Positions 33,551-42,276 of a stretch of 64,000 nucleotides of DNA are shown here, piece by piece. Under the pieces are notes generated by a model that was not told the DNA's origin, did no database searches, and worked only from the letters and a program-made list of their open reading frames with translations. Source of the DNA: JANQIO01 sp043513815 (GTDB lineage: Bacteria; Pseudomonadota; Gammaproteobacteria; Pseudomonadales; Halieaceae); the NCBI GenBank assembly GCA_043513815.1, contig CP121313.1, positions 3,844,001-3,908,000 of the forward strand. The letters are read 5' to 3'. Within the stretch, counting starts at the first letter, position 1, and each line of letters begins with the position of its first letter. The translations under genes and the position numbers were made by a program.

Positions 33551-34486
33551 TCAGCGCAGTCGGTGCACGATAAAGTCGGCGATTTCCCTGAGCAGGGCAG
33601 CATCGTCTCCAAAGTTCAGGAGGGCAGACTGGGCCTCGGCCAGCAGGGCTTCGGCCTTGCTGCGCGCCGCGTCCAGGCCGAGGGTACTGACATAGGTGGG
33701 TTTGTGCAGCGCCTCGTCGGCGCCCGCGCGCTTGCCCAGGGTTTCGCTGTCGCTGGTCGCATCGAGAATGTCATCGCAAACCTGGAAAGCGAGGCCGATG
33801 GCATCGGCATAATCGTCCAGCGCGGCCAGTTGCTCTTCACTGGCTGAGGCCACCAGGGCGCCCATGGCCACGCTGGCACGAATCAGCGCGCCGGTCTTCA
33901 GGGCGTGCATGGTTTCCAGGTGGCCGGCACCGATGGCCTGCTCTACCGCACCGATATCAATGGCCTGGCCACCTACCATGCCGCGCAGGCCGGCGGCAGC
34001 GGAAAGGGTGCGCACCAGATCAATACGAACTTCGGCGTCGATGTCTGGCGCATCCGCCAGCAACTCCAGGGCCCGGGCCTGCAGCCCGTCACCCACCAGA
34101 ATGGCGGTGGCCTCATCAAAAGCCTTGTGGGTCGTGGGCTGGCCGCGGCGCAGGTCGTCGTTGTCCATGGCGGGCAGGTCGTCGTGGACCAGGGAATAGG
34201 CATGCACCATTTCCGCGGCACAGGCCACATAGTCGATAGCAGAGGGATCGTGTCCGTCGGCATCGAGGCACCCGGGACGCACAGCGCTGGCGGCGGCGTA
34301 AACCAGCAGTGGCCTTATACGCTTGCCGCCCCGGGTCAAGGCATAGGCAGAGGCTTCGAACAGGCGCACCAGGTGAGGCCCGGCCTCGGCGGCAAATTCA
34401 CTGTTGCCGTGACCAAGCAACCGGACCAGGACTGCGTTACAGCGCTCCTGCAGTGCGGCCAGTTCAGGAGAGGGCTCGGCGCTCAT
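33551..34486 (-). CDS. ispA: Farnesyl diphosphate synthase (polyprenyl synthetase)
   Basis: 311 residues. The first Asp-rich motif is HDDLPAMDNDDLRRG near residues 95-108 and the second is QVCDDILD near 235; GGKRIRPLL and KTGALIRAS are also in place. It makes farnesyl diphosphate from isopentenyl and dimethylallyl diphosphates for quinone and cell-wall lipid carriers. It follows xseB by 5 bp, the standard gammaproteobacterial arrangement, but dxs is not next to it. Confidence 0.95.
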   Translation of the reverse strand: MSAEPSPELAALQERCNAVLVRLLGHGNSEFAAEAGPHLVRLFEASAYALTRGGKRIRPLLVYAAASAVRPGCLDADGHDPSAIDYVACAAEMVHAYSLVHDDLPAMDNDDLRRGQPTTHKAFDEATAILVGDGLQARALELLADAPDIDAEVRIDLVRTLSAAAGLRGMVGGQAIDIGAVEQAIGAGHLETMHALKTGALIRASVAMGALVASASEEQLAALDDYADAIGLAFQVCDDILDATSDSETLGKRAGADEALHKPTYVSTLGLDAARSKAEALLAEAQSALLNFGDDAALLREIADFIVHRLR

Positions 34487-34491
34487 AGCGG

Positions 34492-34746
34492 CTAGACCTG
34501 GTCCTCATCGTCAAACTCATCGGGGTCCAGCGGCTCTGCGACCAGTTCGCCACCTTGTTGCATCAGTACCTCGACCTTCTGCTCGGCGTCTTTCAATGCC
34601 TGCTGGCAATCCCGGGTCAGTTTCATGCCTGCCTCGAAGGCCTTGAGCGATTCTTCGAGGGTCAGCTCCCCCTCCTCCATCTGGTCGACCAGGCCTTCCA
34701 GCTTTGACAGGGACGCCTCGAAATCAATTTTTTTGGCTTTGGCCAT
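34492..34746 (-). CDS. xseB: Exodeoxyribonuclease VII small subunit
   Basis: 84 residues, the usual XseB length, with FEASLSKLEGLVDQMEEGEL and ALKDAEQKVEVL forming the two helices that bind XseA. A helper subunit for single-strand DNA degradation. First gene of the xseB-ispA unit. Confidence 0.95.
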   Translation of the reverse strand: MAKAKKIDFEASLSKLEGLVDQMEEGELTLEESLKAFEAGMKLTRDCQQALKDAEQKVEVLMQQGGELVAEPLDPDEFDDEDQV

Positions 34747-34788
34747 CCGTTAAACTCACCTCGCTATTACCGCAGAGATTGTAGCAGT

Positions 34789-34927
34789 TGAAGACGATTT
34801 TGGTTACGGGCGGCGCCGGATACATAGGCTCACACACCTGTGCAGGACCGCGCGCTATGACATGGACGACATGGCGCGGGATGCCTGGCACTGGCAGTCA
34901 ATGAATCCGGAGGGGTACCGCCAGTGA
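34789..34927 (+). pseudogene. galE: Collapsed galE: only N- and C-terminal codons remain
   Basis: From TTG 34789 the frame reads LKTILVTGGAGYIGSHTCAG, the NAD-binding start of UDP-glucose 4-epimerase. After about 20 codons the homology stops, and in another frame the sequence reads YDMDDMARDAWHWQSMNPEG then YRQ-stop at 34927, which is the C-terminal end of GalE (E. coli ends DTWHWQSRHPQGY). About 290 internal codons are missing and the frame changes at the junction. A deletion remnant, not a working gene. It lies on the opposite strand to xseB, next to the glycan island. Confidence 0.85.
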
Positions 34928-34946
34928 CCAGACCAGAAAGGCTTGG

Positions 34947-35192
34947 CTATGCCGCGCCTGAGGCTTCCGCGTAGAGAAATTCAGGGGCAAGATCGGCGCC
35001 GGTGGGCCAGGAGATCGTCTGCAGCTCTTCATCCAGAGTAAAAGCTCGGAAGAGCCTGGGGTGCTTTAGCGGCTCGAACACCTCTCCCCAAAGCTGGGAC
35101 TGTAGATCAATCGTACCTTCTACACCGTCAGCAAACTTGAGCCTGATCTTGTAATCAGCCACATAATTGGCTTCACAGAGTCTCGGCGTCAT
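34947..35192 (-). CDS. DUF2442 domain protein
   Basis: 81 residues. The family pattern is clear: DYKIRLKFADGVEGTIDLQ, then LKHPRLFRAFTLDEELQTIS and WPTGADLAPEFLY. DUF2442 proteins often sit beside toxin-antitoxin-like partners. The start is 4 bp downstream of a CopG/BrnA-like gene with which it forms a two-gene unit. Function unproven. Confidence 0.85.
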   Translation of the reverse strand: MTPRLCEANYVADYKIRLKFADGVEGTIDLQSQLWGEVFEPLKHPRLFRAFTLDEELQTISWPTGADLAPEFLYAEASGAA

Positions 35193-35196
35193 GCAG

Positions 35197-35415
35197 TTAC
35201 TCTTTCCATTCCGGGTCGAGCCTGCGTCCTTTTTCCATACAATCGACCAGATAAAGATTAATCAGGCTTTGGTAGGGGATGCCATTTTCTTCGGATAGCG
35301 CTTTGAAGTAGTCGATCGCGCGCTGATCGAGCCTGATTGTCACCGATTTTTTGAGACGCGAGGCAGAGGGATTGGGACGGGCATCCATCGATTCAAAATC
35401 GTATTCATCCTTCAT
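35197..35415 (-). CDS. Ribbon-helix-helix (CopG/BrnA-like) antitoxin-like protein
   Basis: 72 residues, with the family pattern KDEYDFESMDARPNPSAS, KKSVTIRLDQRAIDYF and GIPYQSLINLYLVDCME. The KKSVTIRLD strand followed by two helices is a ribbon-helix-helix DNA-binding fold, as in BrnA/CopG antitoxins. A perfect 19-bp palindrome 95 bp upstream may be its operator. The usual RelE/BrnT partner is absent; DUF2442 occupies the next position, 4 bp away. Confidence 0.85.
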   Translation of the reverse strand: MKDEYDFESMDARPNPSASRLKKSVTIRLDQRAIDYFKALSEENGIPYQSLINLYLVDCMEKGRRLDPEWKE

Positions 35416-35509
35416 GTCGTCTGCTTCCTGGAACGATACGCTGTGCTTCGCGAGATTGGTGCGAGACTTCTCCGCATGCCATTCAAATTGCTTTCCACTA
35501 TTGCACAGT

Positions 35510-35528
35510 GTACATACGCCGTATGTAC
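35510..35528. promoter_or_regulatory. Perfect 19-bp palindrome, possible CopG-like operator
   Basis: GTACATACG-C-CGTATGTAC is symmetrical over 9-bp arms. It is the only such element in the 247-bp gap between the small pair and the amidase gene. Autoregulation by the ribbon-helix-helix protein is inferred from position. Confidence 0.6.
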
Positions 35529-35662
35529 GCTAGCTCAAAAGCCAGCTATCGGCCACTCCAATTCTGTACTTCTGCATCTCGAGAATAGAGTCAGCAAACT
35601 GGACTTGCACCGGTCAGCCGCTACATTGAGCGGATTCGAATAAAAGTATTTGAGGAACCGCA

Positions 35663-37117
35663 ATGACCGATATTCTCTACCGCCCTGCCTTTGAGCTGGC
35701 TGCCGATATCAAGGCCGGCAAGCTGTCCTCCAGTGAGGTGCTGGCTTTCTTCCTCGACCGGCTAGAGAGCATCAACCCCAAACTCAACGCCGTGGTGGCC
35801 CTGGACGTGGAGCGCGCCCGGGCGCGGGCCGCGGAAGCCGACGCCGCTGCGGCACGCGGTGAGGACTGGGGGCCGCTGCACGGCGTGCCGGTGACCATCA
35901 AGGACGCACTGTGCACCGAGGGTATTGTCACCGCGGGCGGCATTCCCGACTGCAAGGACAACGTGCCCCAGAGCAATGCGGTGGCCGTGCAGCGCTATGT
36001 GGATGCCGGCGCCATCATATTCGGCAAAACCAATGTGCCGTTCATGAGTTCCGACCTGCAAAGCTTCAACGAGGTATACGGCACCACCAACAACCCCTGG
36101 AATACCGAGCGCACCTGCGGCGGTTCTTCCGGTGGAGCGGCGGCGTCTGTCGCCGCGGGGCTGACCCCGCTGGAGTTGGGCAGCGATATCGGCGGCTCCA
36201 TTCGCACTCCCTGTCACTTCAACGGCGTGTTCGGCCACAAGCCCAGCTTTGGCATTGTCAGCCAGCGCGGGCATTTGCCACCCGGTGAAAACGTCATCAG
36301 CGAATCTGACCTGTCGGTAGTGGGCCCGCTCGGCACCAACCCCGATGACCTGGAGAAGGCGCTGGATATCCTCGCGGCACCCAACCCGGAAGACGCCAGC
36401 GCCTGGAAGATCGAACTGCCGCCCGCCCGTACCACCGAGGTGTCGGCACTGCGCGTGGCCGTGTGGTCAGACGACGAGTTCTGTCCGGTGGACCACGACA
36501 TTCGCGACGCCATCGAAGCCGCTGCCAGCAGCCTGGAAGCCGCCGGCGCTGCCGTAGACCGCACGGCGCGGCCGCAGGTGGACCCACAGAAGAACCAGGT
36601 CAACTACGCCATCATGCTGATGGCAGCCATGGGGGGCGGCATGCCCGAGGCCGTTTACGACATGATGAAGGCCATGGCAGACAGCAGTGATCCCGCCGAC
36701 ATGAGCCTGCCGGTACTGCAGGCGCGCGGCATTGCCGCCAGCCACCGGGAATGGGCGAAACAGATGGAAAAGCGCGAGCACATTCGCCGGGCCTGGGCGG
36801 CCTTCTTCCAGGATTACGACGTGCTGCTGTGCCCCTGTGCCTTTACCACGGCTTTCCCCCACGACCACAACCCGGACATGCACGCTCGACGTCTCACCAT
36901 TAACGGTGAAGAGCGCGATTACCTGGACGTACTGGGCTGGGCCGGCCTGACACTGAACGCCCTGCTGCCGATTACCGCCGTGCCGGTGGGCACCTCCAGC
37001 GAGGGTCTGCCGATTGGCGTGCAGGTGGTGGCGGATTACCTGCAGGACCGCACCGCGCTGGCGGCGGCTAAAATGCTGGCCCGGCACCACCGGGAATTCG
37101 AGCCGCCGGCCCTTTAA
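35663..37117 (+). CDS. Amidase (amidase signature family)
   Basis: 484 residues. The Ser-cisSer-Lys triad is visible: Lys in PVTIKDALCTEG, cis-Ser in CGGSSGGAAASVAAG and catalytic Ser in ELGSDIGGSIRTPCHFNGV. GAGGAA lies 6 bases before the ATG. Cytoplasmic amide hydrolase; the substrate is unknown. It is transcribed alone. Confidence 0.92.
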   Translation: MTDILYRPAFELAADIKAGKLSSSEVLAFFLDRLESINPKLNAVVALDVERARARAAEADAAAARGEDWGPLHGVPVTIKDALCTEGIVTAGGIPDCKDNVPQSNAVAVQRYVDAGAIIFGKTNVPFMSSDLQSFNEVYGTTNNPWNTERTCGGSSGGAAASVAAGLTPLELGSDIGGSIRTPCHFNGVFGHKPSFGIVSQRGHLPPGENVISESDLSVVGPLGTNPDDLEKALDILAAPNPEDASAWKIELPPARTTEVSALRVAVWSDDEFCPVDHDIRDAIEAAASSLEAAGAAVDRTARPQVDPQKNQVNYAIMLMAAMGGGMPEAVYDMMKAMADSSDPADMSLPVLQARGIAASHREWAKQMEKREHIRRAWAAFFQDYDVLLCPCAFTTAFPHDHNPDMHARRLTINGEERDYLDVLGWAGLTLNALLPITAVPVGTSSEGLPIGVQVVADYLQDRTALAAAKMLARHHREFEPPAL

Positions 37118-37422
37118 CGCCCGGCGGGCGGTGACCGCCGCCCAAGGGCCTGCCCCGGGGTGCCGCGAAAACCGGACCTGCGTCACAAAAATGATGCCAA
37201 CATCGAGACCTGGAAGCAGGAAAACACGCTAAGTCCATATTTCTATTCAGCTTTTTCTACCACCGCGATCAAAAAACAGCTGGACCGCGGGAGTCAGTTG
37301 CATTACCGTACGAGCATGGCAGGCATGAACCATATACAGAAGAACACCATGCCATCTGCGAGAGTCGTAGGGCTCTGCACCCCCCGGAATAACGCTCCCC
37401 GCCTGCAGAGAGAGACCTCACA
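37118..37422. other. 305-bp intergenic region after the amidase
   Basis: Nothing coding is supported here. A GC-rich hairpin (GGCGGTGACCGCC at about 37127-37139) follows the amidase stop, without a T-run. Overlapping short open frames show no family features. The last 100 bp probably contain the promoter of the next gene. Confidence 0.7.
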
Positions 37423-37845
37423 GTGATCCAGCACCGTGTCCTGAAAGAGCAAGGCTGTATCTTCGTGGATGTGCGCCAGTCGCCCTCCATCACAGACTTC
37501 AAGGCCGCCGCCAGCCTGATGGCACGCGACCCCGCCTACCGACCGGAAATGAATCGGCTGTGCGACCTGTCGCAGGCCAATGTGTCTCACTTCACCATCA
37601 CCGAGCTGGTGGACTTCGTGGATTTCTCCAAGCAGAACCTGCCCATGTCAGCCAGCGCCCGAGTCGCCATCGTGGTGCCCGAAACCGGGCGTGCCGGCAT
37701 CATCCGCTCCTATGCCGACCTGATCGACCGCGGTAGCTTCCGTATCTTCACCAAACCCATGGACGCCAAGAAATGGCTGCAGCAGCGACCGGCTGCATAT
37801 AAGGAAGATGGGACGTTTTGTAAGGTGTTGGGTGGGGTTGCCTAA
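37423..37845 (+). CDS. Small soluble protein, possibly SpoIIAA/STAS-like
   Basis: 140 residues from GTG 37423, with AGAGAG upstream. No confident family. The strand/helix pattern and segments such as NRLCDLSQANVSHFT, SARVAIVVPETGR and FRIFTKPMDAKKWLQQ resemble SpoIIAA-like/STAS single-domain proteins found in proteobacteria. It is placed 100 bp ahead of the glycan island and is of ordinary base composition, so it belongs to the flank. Confidence 0.6.
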   Translation: MIQHRVLKEQGCIFVDVRQSPSITDFKAAASLMARDPAYRPEMNRLCDLSQANVSHFTITELVDFVDFSKQNLPMSASARVAIVVPETGRAGIIRSYADLIDRGSFRIFTKPMDAKKWLQQRPAAYKEDGTFCKVLGGVA

Positions 37846-37956
37846 AGCGGATAGACAGATGAAACGCCCCGAGCCACTCTACCTAAGAATCTAATAAAGG
37901 CGGCGCCTACCCGCTGCTACGCCACTGTGTTGGCTTCCGTTTGATTGATTCTGGCC

Positions 37957-40900
37957 ATGCCGGTATATTGCAGCGTTCCTGCTGGCCCAGACATCGTGCA
38001 CGTGACAAGTAATACCTCCCCATCTGTCAGCGTCATTGCATGGAAGACAAATTCAAGCGACGTCAATCTCGCGAGCTTGAGATACCGCGTACTACACAAA
38101 GTACTGGCTCTCCGGGGTCACGGTCAGTCCTCGCTAATTTTCTGCGGTGCAGAGCGTATAGACTTTTCGAAAAATATTCGAACAGTCGTATTCGCGAAAA
38201 GCGCCACGATTCAGGATCTCGCCGACGCACACTACGCTAAGCGGAAAGGTATTCCTGTAATACTGGATCTATGCGATAACATCTTTCACGATACTTACCC
38301 CAGCAAAGCTCCGTACCATATCGCGGAGGTCTTTCTTGATCTCGCGCTCATTGCTGACGCAATTGTCACGACCAATCAAACGCTCGCGAAGATAATCTCT
38401 AGAAATGTTCAGAGAGACAATTTGCGGATTATCATAATCCCGGACGGTGTCGAAACAAGAGCGCTGGTCCGAGAATCCTCAAAGATATTGAAGAAGTACC
38501 ACTCTGGCCCGTCGCTTCAACAAAACGTTGTTGCTAAGTTGGGAATCGTGCGCTCGCAGCCCGGCGTCATACCAAAGCAAATCGGCAGTATATTCAGTCG
38601 CCTCAAGGGTCGGATGTCTGCATTCATCTCGACTCAATACGTTCGCCTGTATGCGCTTCTCTCCAGACGCAAAGTCATCTTGTGGTTCGGCAACGCTGGG
38701 GGTGCCTACGCAAAATTTGGGCTGGCTTCTCTGGCAGATATTATCGATAGCATAAACGTAGCAAGCAACAAACATAGAATTATGATGCTTGTCGTCAGCA
38801 ATAGCCGCACCAAGTTTTCGAGAATAGAGGATCGCTTCCAATGCAAGGTTCAGTACCTGGACTGGTCCATTGGACGCGTATTCAGTGTAATGAAGTTTAC
38901 CGATGTCGTCTTACTGCCAAATTCTCTAGACGACTTCAGTAAGTGTAAGTCAGAAAATCGCGCCCTTATGGCAATCCAGCATGGAATTCCTGTCGTCGCG
39001 ACCAAGTCGCCTCCAATGAATCTATTGCGTGACTGTGTTTACTTCGACGATTTCTGTGGTGGCATCATTCACTATCTAGACAGTCTAGAAAACAGGCAAG
39101 CCGCAGTCCGGATAGGTCGTGAGAGGCTCCGAGAACACTACTCGATTTCACTACTTGGCAAAAAGTGGCTACACGCCATAAAACAGTGTGAGGCTGACCG
39201 GAATCTGGTTCGTATGCCAGCCGTGTCCAATAGTCCGGAGCCAAAACGTGTTCTCTTATTGCTTTACTTGATTCCCGACCTAGACCTCCTGTTACCGCTC
39301 GCAAAGGCTCTAAAAGAAGACCCAAGGTTCCAGGAATGCGTGATTGTCACCACTTGGCTTCTCCAAAGCTCAAGACTGGTCTGGGAGCAACTCCATCGCT
39401 ACGGCCTCAATTTCGTGGTAATTGATGCGGAGCCCGCGTACCAGATTGACAACCGTGAGCACATAACCGGCGCTAGCGCCCTGATTACCGCAGTAGAGTC
39501 AAATTCCAGACCCCATCGCCTTGCCCATGATCTAACCCAGGCGTGCAACGAAATGGGGATAGGGACCTATACGATGCAACACGGATTGGAGTGTATTGGA
39601 CTAACGTACTTTGACTCCCGTTACAGCCCGGAAAATGTGGAAATTGCCGCAAAGACAATTTTCATTTGGAGCGAAGTTAGCTCACTGGATCAAGCAGTCA
39701 GCGACTACATACGAAGCCGTTGTATACCGGTTGGCATCACAAAGAATCGGGAATTGTCGCTCACCGCGGCTCTGAAGCTGCAACCGGGCCCTACTATAGC
39801 TGTATTTGAAAACCTTCACTGGGACAGGTATCCAAAGGCCTATCGACAAGAGTTCATCACTTGTCTACTGGAGACCGCCCGAGACAATGCAGGCGTAAAT
39901 TTCGTGCTGAAACCTCATCCTGCGGGACGTTGGTTTACACATAGAAGGCAAGGAGAGGTCGCGCTTCCGGACAACGTGCTTGTCATTGATTCTCGAGATG
40001 ATCGATGGAAAGCTTCTTCTACACAGGCACTGCTCGAGGCATCCGATGCTGTAATTACAACGCCATCTACAGTGGCCCTTGATGCTGCATTGACCGGGAA
40101 ACCGGTTGCTATCTTTGCGGGCGTTATGAATTTCCCAAGATACGAACCGCTTTCGTCCCTGCGTAGTGCGCAAGACTGGAGTAAATTCATTACCACCGTT
40201 CTGGATGGGTCCTCTGCTGAGTCGGGCAAGCTGGCACAGTTTCTCGAGCACATTACGATCTCGGGAGACGCTTGCGACCGTATTCTTGACTCTTTGGCGG
40301 GCAGCTTGAATCCCGACCTGATGCGGATTCTCGAAGAGCGCTCAGTGGAGTGGATCAACCCGCTCCCCTCCGTCACGCTGACGGAGCCATTGGTTTTTTC
40401 AGCCTGCGACTCAAGTTATCTTGAATACGCAATCCCGCTTATACAAAGTCTGGAGGTCTTTTCGCCCGGGCTGACTTTCTTACTACATATTGTCAACCCT
40501 GACGCCTCATCTCTAGCGCGCATCAATGAATTTGGACAGCAGTTAAAAAACACCTATCTCGCTATTTCAGCCGAATATATCGACCTTGAGAAATTCACGG
40601 AAACGGAGAGGAAAACATACTATGCGTGCTCCAGATTTATTCAGCTTGAAGACGTATTGACACCAGATGGACCTTCCATCTTTTGCATTGACGCCGACTC
40701 CCTCTTTGTCAACTTTATCGATGAGGATATTAGCGACAAGGAAGATCTTGATGTGTGCCTCGTCATCAGGAACAGAGCTACTGACAACGCCCCTGATCCC
40801 CTAGCGGTCGCTGTTGGATCGATATGGCTGAGACCAACGGAGAGCTCTATCCGGCTTATCCGCGACGTGGCGCAAGACCTGCGTAACGCATTTGTTGCTG

Positions 40901-42276
40901 GTAATTTGCATTGGTTCGTAGACCAAGAAGTTTTTGCTCAGCGAATCCTGAGTCCACTACGGGATATCCGCGCGTACAATATCAAGAGAAAATACGCTGA
41001 TTGGGATTTCTCTGAAAACAGCATTTTGTGGTCGGGCAAGGGAGATCGCAAAAACTTTGACCTCAGGTATCTTATTCTGCAGCGGGGACTATCCGATAGA
41101 AACCTCAATGCACTTAGTGCAAGGAATCTCTTTGTTGAATTGTCTCGCCAGTCTTTTCCTTCCCTTATTGAGTTTGAAAGGAAATTTGACGCATCCAAAT
41201 CTGGCAGTCTCGAAAAGACCACTGCTGCACAGAAGGCTACTATATTTGTTCCCAGGATGGACCTCATTTGGAAAGAGCCAACCGCAAGAGGCAACGGGCT
41301 GGCGAGCCTAAGTGAAGACAGCCTAGACCTGAGGCTGCAATGGAACAAGTTCGCGGTGCTCCTTGCGGGAGCACTTGGCAAGGCCGGCATCGATGTTGAA
41401 GTAAAGGAGATTCCTCTATGGAGCCTCGAGTCTTCGACTCTCGAAACTCGCAGCAATCATATATCCTTTGTTCCCCATAGATGCTTTCTCGATTTCGATC
41501 CCGGGTCCAGGCAAGTCTTCTACTACATGCAGGAATATTTCCGCTGGGTGTTTACCCTAGACGCAAAGGGGTGGAGCGCTGCATCGTCTATTTATCCGGT
41601 GAATGCAGATAGAATTCGGCCAAGTAACCCGGGGCTATACGACGAATATCGAGAACGACTTTTCAGTGGTCAGCTTGAAAGCAAGTTTGCGCAAGACCGT
41701 ACTGCATCTTTTGAGGATCTGGTGGAGAGAGGGGAAGTCCCGCCTAGCCCATACATATTCTTTCCGCTTCAAATTCCTCATGACCAGTCGATACTATATT
41801 TTTCAGACTCAACCGAGGAGATCGTTGTAGACGGTTTAGTCAACTGGGCGATGAACAAGAAAATCAATGTGGTTCTGAAGCCTCACCCTGCAAACAAGGT
41901 CGCAATGGAGACCTTCAAGCAGTATGTCGACCAGAAAAAAGTGTTTTGGAGTACAGGAAATATTCACGAGTTGATAGCACATAGCGCGGCGGTTTTCACA
42001 ATTAATAGCGGTGTTGGCTTTGAGTCTCTGTTCCATGCTCGACCTGTCGTCACCTTCGGCAGAGCCGAGTATGATTGTGTAACATTTAGGGCTGGCGTCG
42101 ACAGTCTTGACCAAGCTTGGGACTACTGTACAAGCGTCAGTGAACGCCAGCTGGAAGATAAGTATCGCCAGTTCGTTAACTGGTTCCTAGGTGACTATGC
42201 CATTGATATGTCCAATTTCAAGAGAGCAGAAGGACGCCTTGCAGAGCTTGTCAGCGAAATGATCACCCGGAAATGA
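37957..42276 (+). CDS. Four-domain glycosyltransferase with KpsS-like C-terminus
   Basis: 1,439 residues from ATG 37957 (TTG 37945 is an alternative start, and numbering below uses that frame). Residues 20-415 look like a GT4 GT-B fold (DLCDNIFHD; SENRALMAIQHGIPVV at 336-351). Residues 433-800 look like a second GT-B of the glycerophosphotransferase/capsule type (KPHPAGRW at 656; TTPSTVALDAALTGKP). Residues 815-1065 resemble a GT8-like GT-A fold (ACDSSYLEYAIPL; DAD at 916-918; DQ at 993-994). Residues 1097-1443 resemble KpsS/KpsC capsule transferases (FFPLQIPHDQS; KPHPAN; INSGVGFESLF). Likely builds or primes a surface glycan. First gene of the export operon, sharing ATGA with the next gene. 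Confidence 0.78.
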   Translation: MPVYCSVPAGPDIVHVTSNTSPSVSVIAWKTNSSDVNLASLRYRVLHKVLALRGHGQSSLIFCGAERIDFSKNIRTVVFAKSATIQDLADAHYAKRKGIPVILDLCDNIFHDTYPSKAPYHIAEVFLDLALIADAIVTTNQTLAKIISRNVQRDNLRIIIIPDGVETRALVRESSKILKKYHSGPSLQQNVVAKLGIVRSQPGVIPKQIGSIFSRLKGRMSAFISTQYVRLYALLSRRKVILWFGNAGGAYAKFGLASLADIIDSINVASNKHRIMMLVVSNSRTKFSRIEDRFQCKVQYLDWSIGRVFSVMKFTDVVLLPNSLDDFSKCKSENRALMAIQHGIPVVATKSPPMNLLRDCVYFDDFCGGIIHYLDSLENRQAAVRIGRERLREHYSISLLGKKWLHAIKQCEADRNLVRMPAVSNSPEPKRVLLLLYLIPDLDLLLPLAKALKEDPRFQECVIVTTWLLQSSRLVWEQLHRYGLNFVVIDAEPAYQIDNREHITGASALITAVESNSRPHRLAHDLTQACNEMGIGTYTMQHGLECIGLTYFDSRYSPENVEIAAKTIFIWSEVSSLDQAVSDYIRSRCIPVGITKNRELSLTAALKLQPGPTIAVFENLHWDRYPKAYRQEFITCLLETARDNAGVNFVLKPHPAGRWFTHRRQGEVALPDNVLVIDSRDDRWKASSTQALLEASDAVITTPSTVALDAALTGKPVAIFAGVMNFPRYEPLSSLRSAQDWSKFITTVLDGSSAESGKLAQFLEHITISGDACDRILDSLAGSLNPDLMRILEERSVEWINPLPSVTLTEPLVFSACDSSYLEYAIPLIQSLEVFSPGLTFLLHIVNPDASSLARINEFGQQLKNTYLAISAEYIDLEKFTETERKTYYACSRFIQLEDVLTPDGPSIFCIDADSLFVNFIDEDISDKEDLDVCLVIRNRATDNAPDPLAVAVGSIWLRPTESSIRLIRDVAQDLRNAFVAGNLHWFVDQEVFAQRILSPLRDIRAYNIKRKYADWDFSENSILWSGKGDRKNFDLRYLILQRGLSDRNLNALSARNLFVELSRQSFPSLIEFERKFDASKSGSLEKTTAAQKATIFVPRMDLIWKEPTARGNGLASLSEDSLDLRLQWNKFAVLLAGALGKAGIDVEVKEIPLWSLESSTLETRSNHISFVPHRCFLDFDPGSRQVFYYMQEYFRWVFTLDAKGWSAASSIYPVNADRIRPSNPGLYDEYRERLFSGQLESKFAQDRTASFEDLVERGEVPPSPYIFFPLQIPHDQSILYFSDSTEEIVVDGLVNWAMNKKINVVLKPHPANKVAMETFKQYVDQKKVFWSTGNIHELIAHSAAVFTINSGVGFESLFHARPVVTFGRAEYDCVTFRAGVDSLDQAWDYCTSVSERQLEDKYRQFVNWFLGDYAIDMSNFKRAEGRLAELVSEMITRK

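Noticed and set aside
34789..34902. Small intact open frame beginning LKTILVTGG as a functional short gene
   Set aside because: It matches only the first 20 codons of GalE, then runs out of frame into the GalE C-terminal coding sequence; a deletion remnant explains it.
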